Positions 55,481-62,299 of a stretch of 64,000 nucleotides of DNA are shown one piece after another (within the stretch, counting starts at the first letter, position 1; each line of letters opens with the position of its first letter). Below the pieces are notes generated by a model that ran no database searches, had not been told where the DNA came from, and saw only the letters and a program-made list of their open reading frames with translations. The translations under genes and the position numbers were made by a program. The DNA is from Lentzea sp. NBRC 102530 (GTDB lineage: Bacteria; Actinomycetota; Actinomycetes; Mycobacteriales; Pseudonocardiaceae): assembly GCF_030269365.1 (NCBI RefSeq), contig NZ_BSTF01000001.1, forward strand, positions 906,330-970,329, given 5' to 3'.

Positions 55481-57307
55481 TTACTCTGTCGGCCGGGCGG
55501 GACGCTCGGCCGGGCGCAACGGCTGCGAGGCGGCCCCACCAGCAGCCTCGTACGCCGTGGTCGACTGCAGCGGCTCGCCCATGAGCGGGTTCACGCTCTC
55601 GTAGTAGGCGGGCTCCGCGTCAACGCGCGCATAGGCTTCGCGCGGCTGCGACGGCTCGAGAGCGTCGTACGCATGCGACATCTGCGTGCGCGCGAGAGGC
55701 TCGTAACCGGACTGCTGCTGCAACGGCTCGGACGGCGTCTCCGGGCTGATGTACATCTCACGCGCCTGCATCGGCTGTGCGGCCTCGTGCATCGCGCCAC
55801 CACCGCCGCCGGTCATGCTCACGCCCGACGTCATCGTGGAGTCCGAGTTGTCCACGCGGGAGAACGCCACCGGCGCCTGCAGAGCCTCGGCCCGCTGGAA
55901 GGGCTGCACCGGCGTCGAGGCTTCCCGCAGGTAAGCCTGCTGCGTCGGCTGCAGCGGTTGGGCGGCGTCGCGTGCCAGCATCTGGTGGGTCGGCTGGAGC
56001 GGTTGGGCGGCGTCGCGTGCCAGCATCTGGTGGGTCGGCTGGAGCGGTTGGGCGGCGTCGCGTGCCAGCATCTGGTGGGTCGGCTGCAACGGCTCCGCGT
56101 CACGCGCCCGGACCGCCTGCATCGGCTGGAGCGGTGCGTCGGCGAGCCTCTTGGCCGTCTGCATCGGCTCGAGTGGCGCGTCGGCGAGCCTCCTGGCCGT
56201 CTGTATCGGCTGCAACGGCGCGTTCGGCAGGGTCGCCTGGGCGTACCCGTCCGGCTGCACGGTGCCGACGCGGGCGCTGGCGAGCGTCGCGTGCGCGGTG
56301 CCGTCCGGCAGCACCGTGCCGACACGCGCGTTGGCGAGGGTCGCGCTCGCGGTGCCGGTCGCGTCCGCGGCGGTCTTGCCGTCGGTCGGAGCACCACCCG
56401 TACCGCCGCCACCACCGCCACCGCGGTTCGCCATCGCCTCGTCGATCTTGTCGTCGACGCCCTTCTGCGCCTTGTAGCCCTCGTAGGTGATCTCGGCGAC
56501 GTCAGCCGAGTTCTCGAAGCGCTCCCAGCCCTTGCTGACCTTCTTCATGATGTCGTCGAGGTCGCCGATGCGCTTCATCTGACGGCCGAGGGCGGCGACG
56601 ACGCGCGCCACGCGGGACGCGATGTTCACGCCGAGCGCGACGGCCTTGCCGACCGCGAAGCCGCAGAAGATCGGGATCGAGGCGCCGAACGTCGGGATCA
56701 TCGCGGCGGCCGCGAGGATCGCGCCACCGATCAGCGAACCGATGAGCTGCGCGATCAGGTCGCGGACGATGTCGCGCAGCACCGTGACGAGCATGCCCAT
56801 GATCGCGACGATCTTGGCCTTGCTCTCCACGGCGTTCGCGAGGTCGTCGAGCTCGTGGCTCATGTTGTCCATCGACGCCTTGAAGCGCTCGGACGACTCA
56901 CCGGTCCAGCCGTCGAACGTCGCGAGACCGCTCTTGTGGTCCTCGGCGAGCACGCGCAACTCGGCCGCGCGGGCCTTGTTCGCCTCGACGTTGGCCTGGA
57001 TCTCCTCCGGGTTGCCCATCAGCTGGTTCAGGGCGTCGCGCAGGAACGACACGTGCTCGATCAGCCAGCCGACACCGGCACCGATGATGCTGCCGAGCGG
57101 GTCGATCGCGAGCATCACGGTGGCCGAGGCGGCGCCGATGGCGTTGAACGTGATGTCCAGCGCCTTCTCGGTCTCGCTCTCGGCGTCCTTGCTGATGCCG
57201 TCGATCAGGCTGCCGTAGGCCTCGATGAACAGCGAGCCCTTGAGCTTGTTCTCCTCGGTGATGTGCATCCCGGGAGGAGACGGGAGGGGAGTTTCAGGCG
57301 CGGTCAT
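55481..57307 (-). CDS. WXG100-like membrane protein with long QPLQP repeat tail
   Basis: A 608-residue protein. N-terminal helices with a hydrophobic hairpin (about 50-85: ALDITFNAIGAASATVMLAID, GSIIGAGVGWLI) precede a WXG100-like helical hairpin with WTG at 134-136 (DGWTGESSERFKASMDNMSHELDDL). More hydrophobic helices follow at about 167-225 (LIGSLIGGAILAAAAMI, IPIFCGFAVGKAVALGV). The C-terminal half is low complexity: Gly linker, then APL(Q/E)PMQT and QPLQPTHQMLARDAA repeats. YbaB lies 9 bases upstream and the giant gene 72 bases downstream. Family knowledge links WXG100-hairpin proteins to T7SS substrates; the long hydrophobic segments suggest a membrane partner, chaperone or translocator for the giant protein (inference). 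Confidence 0.75.
   Translation of the reverse strand: MTAPETPLPSPPGMHITEENKLKGSLFIEAYGSLIDGISKDAESETEKALDITFNAIGAASATVMLAIDPLGSIIGAGVGWLIEHVSFLRDALNQLMGNPEEIQANVEANKARAAELRVLAEDHKSGLATFDGWTGESSERFKASMDNMSHELDDLANAVESKAKIVAIMGMLVTVLRDIVRDLIAQLIGSLIGGAILAAAAMIPTFGASIPIFCGFAVGKAVALGVNIASRVARVVAALGRQMKRIGDLDDIMKKVSKGWERFENSADVAEITYEGYKAQKGVDDKIDEAMANRGGGGGGGTGGAPTDGKTAADATGTASATLANARVGTVLPDGTAHATLASARVGTVQPDGYAQATLPNAPLQPIQTARRLADAPLEPMQTAKRLADAPLQPMQAVRARDAEPLQPTHQMLARDAAQPLQPTHQMLARDAAQPLQPTHQMLARDAAQPLQPTQQAYLREASTPVQPFQRAEALQAPVAFSRVDNSDSTMTSGVSMTGGGGGAMHEAAQPMQAREMYISPETPSEPLQQQSGYEPLARTQMSHAYDALEPSQPREAYARVDAEPAYYESVNPLMGEPLQSTTAYEAAGGAASQPLRPAERPARPTE
55955..56089 (-). repeat. Three 45-bp tandem repeats in the WXG100-like gene
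   Basis: Units start at 55955, 56000 and 56045, nearly identical, each encoding QPLQPTHQMLARDAA. The exact 45-bp period keeps the frame, and recent expansion is likely. Confidence 0.9.
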
Positions 57308-57316
57308 CGCTGTTCC

Positions 57317-57838
57317 TTACCAGGGCTCGTTGTCGTCGTTGTCGTCGTCGTCCGTGCGGGGCCTGCCGCGCACGGGCGGCGGCTGCGGGGCCGCAGCGGG
57401 CCGCGACGCCGCCGGAGCGGGAGCCGGAGCAGGTTCCGGCTCGTCGTCCTCCTCGACCGCGTCGTACCGGTCGTCGGTGTCCTCGTCGACCTCGTCGTCC
57501 GGGATCGAGTCGGAGACCATCTGGTAGGCCTCGGTGCCCTCGCCGAGAGGCTTGAAGAGCTCCAGGACCTGCTGCGCCGCCTGCTTCTGGGCCTTGCGCG
57601 CCGTCTCCAGGATCAGCGCGGTGAGCCGCGGCCCGCCCAGTTCGACGGCGCGGTGACCCAGCTGCAGGTTCTGCAGGCCGCCGTTGGGCCCCACCGTCAC
57701 GGTCACCGCGCCGTCCTGGGACGACACGGTGGCGCCGGCCGCCGCGAAGTTCTCGGTCAGGTTCTCCGACTTCTGCTTCAGGTCGGCCAGCTTGGCTTCG
57801 TACTCTTCGACCCACTGGTACGGGTTCGCGGCAGTCAC
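57317..57838 (-). CDS. YbaB/EbfC-family nucleoid-associated-like protein
   Basis: A 173-residue protein. Residues 1-100 show the YbaB fold (helix EEYEAKLADLKQKSENLTENFAAAGATV, strands VTVTVGPNGGLQNLQLG, helix RLTALILETARKAQKQAAQQVLELF). YbaB/EbfC proteins form dimers that bind DNA. The C-terminal 70 residues are an acidic Asp/Glu/Pro tail ending DDDDNDDNEPW, longer than in classical YbaB. GTG 57838 has GGAGG close upstream. YbaB-like genes recur in actinobacterial T7SS effector loci next to WXG100 genes, where their role may be as secretion partner rather than DNA binding. Confidence 0.82.
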   Translation of the reverse strand: MTAANPYQWVEEYEAKLADLKQKSENLTENFAAAGATVSSQDGAVTVTVGPNGGLQNLQLGHRAVELGGPRLTALILETARKAQKQAAQQVLELFKPLGEGTEAYQMVSDSIPDDEVDEDTDDRYDAVEEDDEPEPAPAPAPAASRPAAAPQPPPVRGRPRTDDDDNDDNEPW

Positions 57839-57905
57839 ACGGTCCTCCGGCGGCGGCGGTTCAACTTGCGATCTATCAGTTACACGTCGGTTCGCGCGGT
57901 TCAGT

Positions 57906-58661
57906 TCACGCCAGTACGGCGTTGATGCGCGTGGCGATGCGGTCGTTGTCGGTCGGCGACAGGCTCATCCAGCCGTCCGAGTTGACCATCAGGTAGCGGC
58001 CCTGGTGCGTGTCGAACCAGTTGATCACGACACCGGACCGCTGGCGGTCCTGGGTGACGCCGAACTGGCCGCCCGCGACGCGGTTCGACGCGAGCTCCTC
58101 GAACTGCTTGGCGTCCTGGGCGGACAGACCGGCCTGTTCCAGCGCCTCGCGGTCGTCCACACCGCCTTCGCCGAACAGGTCGTCGGCGTCGGCCGCGCCC
58201 TCGGCCTCCTGGATCGCGACCGCGTCCTGAAGGGACTGGACGCGGACGTTCACCGCGGTGCCGGGGCCCGGCTCGGCGTCGGGCAGCACCTTCACGATCT
58301 CGCGGGCGATGCCGGTCTCCCGGATCTCCAGCAGCCCGACGCGGTCGCCGTCGATGATCGCCAGCGCGGCGCGCTCGCCGTTGGAGACGGCGAGCGCGCG
58401 CACGGTGCGGTCGAGACCGGCGACGGCGTCCACGGACACCTTGTGGTCCGCGAGCAGCCGCAGGAAGTCCTCGAGACGCTGGTTGTCCACGAGCCCGCGG
58501 GACCGCAGCTCGTCCATCGTGTTCGTGACGAGCACGCGGCGTTCCTGCTCGGTCGCGCCCTCGTTCGGGACGTCCAGCGGGTAGGGCACTCTGCCCAGCC
58601 GCAGGTCGTTCCACAGGACGTCGAACTCGCGCGGTGAGAGCAGGAACTCGGGCGTGATCAC
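57906..58661 (-). CDS. ESX secretion-associated protein EspG (chaperone for the PPE-like partner)
   Basis: A 251-residue EspG-family protein, the cytosolic chaperone that binds PE-PPE pairs and hands them to the ESX machine. Family marks: LLSPREFDVLWNDLRLGRVPYPLDVP, DAVAGLDRTVRALAV, GGQFGVT, VVINWFDTHQGRYLMVNSDGWMSLSPTDNDRIATRI at the C-terminus. GTG 58661 overlaps the stop of the PPE-like gene (GTGA), the expected pairing of substrate and chaperone. A closely related second copy is at 61146-61907. EspG specificity is determined by the PPE tip; here the partner should be the adjacent 546-residue protein. Confidence 0.88.
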   Translation of the reverse strand: MITPEFLLSPREFDVLWNDLRLGRVPYPLDVPNEGATEQERRVLVTNTMDELRSRGLVDNQRLEDFLRLLADHKVSVDAVAGLDRTVRALAVSNGERAALAIIDGDRVGLLEIRETGIAREIVKVLPDAEPGPGTAVNVRVQSLQDAVAIQEAEGAADADDLFGEGGVDDREALEQAGLSAQDAKQFEELASNRVAGGQFGVTQDRQRSGVVINWFDTHQGRYLMVNSDGWMSLSPTDNDRIATRINAVLA

Positions 58662-60298
58662 GAGGATTCGGTCCCCTTCTGCTTCTTGACCTTGGCGGCA
58701 CCGATCACCGACGGGGGCAGGTTCTCACCGGGGACCTCGAACAGGTCGCCGCCCATGATGTAGCTGGCGGAACGGTGTTCCTTGTCCTCCTCGCCGCGGC
58801 CACCGGCACCCGGAGCGCCACCCATCGGCGCACCCGCGCCCATGCCGGCACCGGCAGCCGTTGCGCCACCGGGACCCATGCCCATCGGCATGCCGCCCCG
58901 GCCCTGGGCCTGGACGCCCGCCGCACCACCGGAGGTCATCGAGCCACCGCCGGCACCGGCCGTACCGCCCGCGCCACCACCGAACGCGCCGCCACCGCCG
59001 CCGCCCGCACCCATCTGCGGGGTGTACGGCATGGGGCCGCCCTTCATACCGCCCGCGCCGCCACCGGCACCGCCACCACCGCCGGCGCCGCCGCCCGCAC
59101 CGCCGGGGCCGGTGTAACCGGGCGCCGAGGGGTTGTAGGCCGCGGGGCCGCCCTTGATGTTCTGCGGGGTGTAGCCGGGGTTCTGCGGGTTGTAGTTCGG
59201 GTTCGCGACGTCGCGGCCGACGACCGGGACCTTCGGGATGTTCTGGTTGTTGTTGCTCCCGGACTTGTTCGGGCCCATCTGCGGCGTGTAGCCGGGACCC
59301 ATCTGCGGCGTGTACGTGCTGCTGCCGCCACCGCTGCTCGCGGCGTAGGTGCTGCCCGTGTTGGCGGCCGGGTTGTAGTTCGGCGCCGTCGGCGTGTACG
59401 CCGCTGCGGTGTTCGTGGAGGTGTTGCCGGTCATCTGCGGGGTGTAGGAGGCAGCGCCGCCGGCGCCACCGCCCGCACCGGCACCGGTGCTCGCGGCCGG
59501 GTTGTAGCCGGGCGCGCTGGGGTTGTAGGCCGCCGCGGCGGGCTGGTTCGCGGCGCCACCACCGGCACCACCACCGCCACCCGCGCCGGTTTGCACACCG
59601 TTGGCCGTGGGTGCGTCCACAGCGGACTGCGTGCGCATCAGGCCGTCCACGCCACCGTCGAGGGCCGCGGCGCCGGAGCGCGGCATGGCCATCACCGGTT
59701 CCTCGACCTGGCCGGTGTTCGGGTTGAACGGCGGCTTGAAGGCCGGCGTCGACGCGTCGATCTGGCGGGAGTTGTTCTCCATGTCGGTCATCACGGTGAC
59801 CGCCTGGTCGTGCGCCGCGCGGGAGACGGCGTTGGCGACCGCGATGTCCGCGGAGGCGAGCACGAACGCGGGCGTGCCCGGCTGGGCGAGCGCGGCGGCG
59901 GCCTTGTTCCAGTCGAACTGGACGGGCTGCGGCATCTGCGCGCGGGCGTTCTCCATCACGCGGCCCTGGTCGGCGACCTTGTTGCCGACCTCGACCGCGG
60001 TGCGAGCCGTCTCGTCGACCCAGTCTCCGAGTTTCTTCATCGCGGCGCGGGCGGCGTCGGCGGAGCCGCCGGTCCACTTGGACTCGCTGGAGGTGATGAC
60101 CGAGTTGATGACTCGGGAGGCCTCGGTGAGCTCGCTGCCGTACTTGCCCCAATCGGAGCTGATCTGGCCGGCTTGACCGGGGTCGTTGTTGTTGTGCACC
60201 GCGGCATAGAGCTCTTGGTGCGATCGGGACGCCCAGTTCTGCGGGTCCGTGAGGACCGGGACGTTCTCGACCTCGCTCGGGTCGGTCTCGGGGGGCAT
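58658..60298 (-). CDS. PPE-like/WXG100-type T7SS substrate with Gly/APGY repeats
   Basis: A 546-residue protein. Residues about 20-185 form the helical T7SS domain (LYAAVHNNNDPGQAGQISSDWGKYGSELTEASRVINSVI, WTG at 75-77 in SKWTGGSADAARAAMKKLGDWVDETA, then FDWNKAAAALAQPG). The remaining about 340 residues are Gly-rich with YNPSAPGYNP and YTPQMG repeats and Met/Gly blocks. It ends in a basic VKKQKGTESS. The APGY repeats resemble those of the giant protein. It precedes EspG with a four-base overlap. It is PPE-like by arrangement; a strict PE partner is not recognisable, though the small helical protein just upstream may fill that role. Confidence 0.8.
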   Translation of the reverse strand: MPPETDPSEVENVPVLTDPQNWASRSHQELYAAVHNNNDPGQAGQISSDWGKYGSELTEASRVINSVITSSESKWTGGSADAARAAMKKLGDWVDETARTAVEVGNKVADQGRVMENARAQMPQPVQFDWNKAAAALAQPGTPAFVLASADIAVANAVSRAAHDQAVTVMTDMENNSRQIDASTPAFKPPFNPNTGQVEEPVMAMPRSGAAALDGGVDGLMRTQSAVDAPTANGVQTGAGGGGGAGGGAANQPAAAAYNPSAPGYNPAASTGAGAGGGAGGAASYTPQMTGNTSTNTAAAYTPTAPNYNPAANTGSTYAASSGGGSSTYTPQMGPGYTPQMGPNKSGSNNNQNIPKVPVVGRDVANPNYNPQNPGYTPQNIKGGPAAYNPSAPGYTGPGGAGGGAGGGGGAGGGAGGMKGGPMPYTPQMGAGGGGGGAFGGGAGGTAGAGGGSMTSGGAAGVQAQGRGGMPMGMGPGGATAAGAGMGAGAPMGGAPGAGGRGEEDKEHRSASYIMGGDLFEVPGENLPPSVIGAAKVKKQKGTESS

Positions 60299-60341
60299 GA
60301 CCGGCTCGCCTCTCGGTTCAGTGGATCAGCTGGCCACGAGA

Positions 60342-60722
60342 TCAGCTGTTACCCATGTGCTTCTTCAGTTCGGCCTGCTGTTCCTGGTCGAGCGCCTCGA
60401 AGTTCCCGATCGCTTCCACGATGGAGGTCTTCGTCTGCTCGAGAACCGTGCGGTACGCGGTCATCACGCTGACGAACGAGTACTGCTCACCCTCGGCGCG
60501 ATGGGTGAACTTGTCGCGCATCTTGTCGCCGACGGGGTTCGCGCCGAGCGCCGTCGGACGGGCGATGCTCGAGTTGGCACGCTCGATCCACGAGTCGACC
60601 TGGTCGATCTGGGCCTGCAGTTGCTTGCGGAGTTCCTCGCCCGCCTCCGGGTCGATCTGCACCTGGCCAGAGGTGACGGTCTCGCGGAGCGGGACAACGT
60701 CTTTGTCACCGACGATGTACAT
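60342..60722 (-). CDS. Small helical protein, possible PE/EsxB-like partner of the PPE-like protein
   Basis: A 126-residue, helix-rich protein: a short beta start (MYIVGDKDVVPLRE), then a helical hairpin (EAGEELRKQLQAQIDQVDSWIERANSSIA and FTHRAEGEQYSFVSVMTAYRTVLEQTKTSIVEAIGNFEAL). YxxxE/D-like export signals of ESX substrates are not certain, though YSFVSVMTAY and YRTVLEQ are candidates. First gene of the T7SS operon, 43 bases before the PPE-like start, in the position where PE genes precede PPE genes. No family is assigned with confidence. Confidence 0.65.
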   Translation of the reverse strand: MYIVGDKDVVPLRETVTSGQVQIDPEAGEELRKQLQAQIDQVDSWIERANSSIARPTALGANPVGDKMRDKFTHRAEGEQYSFVSVMTAYRTVLEQTKTSIVEAIGNFEALDQEQQAELKKHMGNS

Positions 60723-61066
60723 GCGGGCAGTATCGGGTCTCTTTAGGGCAATTGCTCGCTCTGACGCGTACGAGTCACCAATTGAGACCGGTGTTCACAA
60801 TGCGTTGCCGGGCGCCGAAACGGGCCACGACCAGGTGAACGTCGTGTAACGACGTGATCGTTTCCCCAGGTTGTGGGAGCGCTCTCGGGGCCCTGCCCGC
60901 TCGGGCTTGTGATCTCTGTTCACATCCCTGGAACAGCCCTTGACGCGAGGTTACTGTGACCCAAATCACATAGGGGAATTTCCAGGATTTAGGGCTTTCT
61001 TAAGGCTTCGTCACCAGCTGGTTCGGCGTTCACCGGAACGGCTGAATCGATTGGCCGCGTACGAAA
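60723..61066 (-). promoter_or_regulatory. Upstream region of the T7SS/giant operon
   Basis: A 344-bp stretch without genes, between the first operon gene and the terminator of the solitary espG. It holds a CRP-type site (60955), a TGTGA-N7-TCACA near-site (60908-60924) and blocks repeated at 61,990-62,190 (GTTCACAAT at 60793, GAAACGGGCCAC near 60817, GTTTCCCCAGG at 60860). The operon promoter should lie here. Confidence 0.6.
60955..60970. promoter_or_regulatory. CRP/cAMP receptor protein-type site, perfect palindrome
   Basis: TGTGACCCAAATCACA fits TGTGA-N6-TCACA exactly, the consensus of bacterial CRP including mycobacterial Rv3676. It is about 233 bp upstream of the first operon start, far for classical activation, so the promoter may be distal. 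Confidence 0.65.
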
Positions 61067-61096
61067 CGCGGGCGCACTCCTGAGAGTACGCCCGCG
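61067..61096 (-). terminator. Hairpin terminator after the solitary espG
   Basis: On the minus strand a 13-base stem (CGCGGGCG plus four more pairs, one mismatch) closes a four-base loop and is followed by TTTCGT. It lies 50 bases after the espG stop and insulates the T7SS operon promoter. Confidence 0.75.
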
Positions 61097-61145
61097 GTGT
61101 CCGTTTTGGAGCATTGTTGTGCGGTAAGCCGCACCGAGTTCACCT

Positions 61146-61907
61146 TCAGGCCAGCACGGCGTCGATCCGCGTCGCGATGCGGTCGTTGTCGGTCGGCGAG
61201 AGGCTGAGCCACCCGTCGCTGCGCACCATCAGGTAGCGGCCCTGGTGGGTGTCGAACCAGTTGATGACGACGTCGGCGCGGTGCCGCCCGTGCGTGACGC
61301 CGAACTGGCCGCCCGCCACCCGGTTGGCCGCGAGTTCGTCCATCTGCCTGGCGTCCTGCGCGGACAGGCCGGCCTTGAGCAACGCCTCGCGGTCGTCGAG
61401 CTCCTCGTCGGCGGCGCCCCACGGGTCCTCGGACTCCTCCTCCTGCTCGGCCTCCTGCAGTGCCACGGCCTGCTGGAGCGTCTCCAGCCGCACGGACAGC
61501 GCGCTGCCCGGCCCCGCCACCCCTTCGGGCAGCACGCGCACGATCTCGCGGGCGAGCGCCGTGGGCCTGATCTCCGAGAGGCCGACGTTGTCGCCGTCGA
61601 TGACCGCGAGCACCGCCTCGCGGTCGGTGGCCGCGGCCAGTGCCCGAACGGTCCGGTCGAGACCGGCCACGGCGTCCACGGACACCTCGTGGTCGCTCAG
61701 CAGCCGCATGAGGTCCTCGAGCCGCACGTCGTCGGCGATGCCGCGCTGCCTCAGGTCGGCGATCGTCCTGGCCTGCAGGGCTTTGACGTCCTGCTCGGTC
61801 GCTCCTTCGCTGGGCACGTCGAGCGGGTACGGCATTCTGCCGAGCCGCAGCGTCTGCCACAGCACCTCGAACTCGCGGGTCGACAGCAAGAACTCGGGCG
61901 TGATCAC
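61146..61907 (-). CDS. Second EspG-family ESX chaperone, solitary paralog
   Basis: A 253-residue EspG protein aligning to the 57906-58661 copy along its full length; both start MITPEFLLS and share DAVAGLDRTVRALA, NRVAGGQFGVT and VINWFDTHQGRYLM..SDGW.SLSPTDNDRIATRI. The acidic loop in the middle (EEQEEESEDPWGAADEELDD-like) differs. It is not next to a PPE gene and has its own terminator. It starts GTG 61907 with GAGGAGAAAGG somewhat far upstream. It may serve a PPE-like substrate encoded elsewhere, or act in trans on the neighbouring locus. Confidence 0.87.
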   Translation of the reverse strand: MITPEFLLSTREFEVLWQTLRLGRMPYPLDVPSEGATEQDVKALQARTIADLRQRGIADDVRLEDLMRLLSDHEVSVDAVAGLDRTVRALAAATDREAVLAVIDGDNVGLSEIRPTALAREIVRVLPEGVAGPGSALSVRLETLQQAVALQEAEQEEESEDPWGAADEELDDREALLKAGLSAQDARQMDELAANRVAGGQFGVTHGRHRADVVINWFDTHQGRYLMVRSDGWLSLSPTDNDRIATRIDAVLA

Positions 61908-62299
61908 GAGTGCTCGGAACCTTTCTCCTCTGCCTGCTTTGCGCGCAGTATCGAGCAGAATGGGGCAAGCCGTTCCTGATCGGGCGAATACGTACCCGGT
62001 CGAGACGAATGTTCACAATCCGTCGCCGACCGCGGAAACGGGCCACTTCCGGGCAAGTGCGAGCGGTGAGAACGCTTGTTTCCCCAGGAACCGGGAGCGC
62101 TCACAACTCGGGAACCGGGGACGCCCGGTCAGCGCGTTCACACGTCAGGGTCCGATGGATCAGGCGTCCGAGTGTGACCCAAATCACTTCGGTTGCCTAA
62201 GTTTCGAAAGTCGACGAACACAGTGACTTCAGTGCAGGTCGAAGTCGAGCGACGCGGTCGTGTTCGGCGATCCGCACCCTCCGGTGTGAAGATCGGCAC
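61908..62299. promoter_or_regulatory. Divergent upstream region copied from the T7SS operon promoter
   Basis: A 392-bp gene-free stretch between espG (-) and an MFS gene (+). Blocks at 62011 (GTTCACAAT), 62033 (GGAAACGGGCCAC), 62078 (GTTTCCCCAGG), 62137 (TTCACA) and 62173 (CRP-type site) each match the T7SS operon region at an offset of exactly 1,218 bp. Confidence 0.75.
62173..62188. promoter_or_regulatory. CRP-type site, second copy
   Basis: TGTGACCCAAATCACT matches TGTGA-N6-TCACA at 15 of 16 positions of the first copy, and the N6 spacer CCCAAA is identical. It lies 266 bp from the espG start and 112 bp from the MFS start, so it could serve either gene. Confidence 0.6.

Noticed and set aside
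51119..57925. A 2,268-codon + strand frame covering the T7SS genes
   Set aside because: Same antisense artefact. It crosses five real minus-strand genes and shows only Arg/Gly/Val low complexity.
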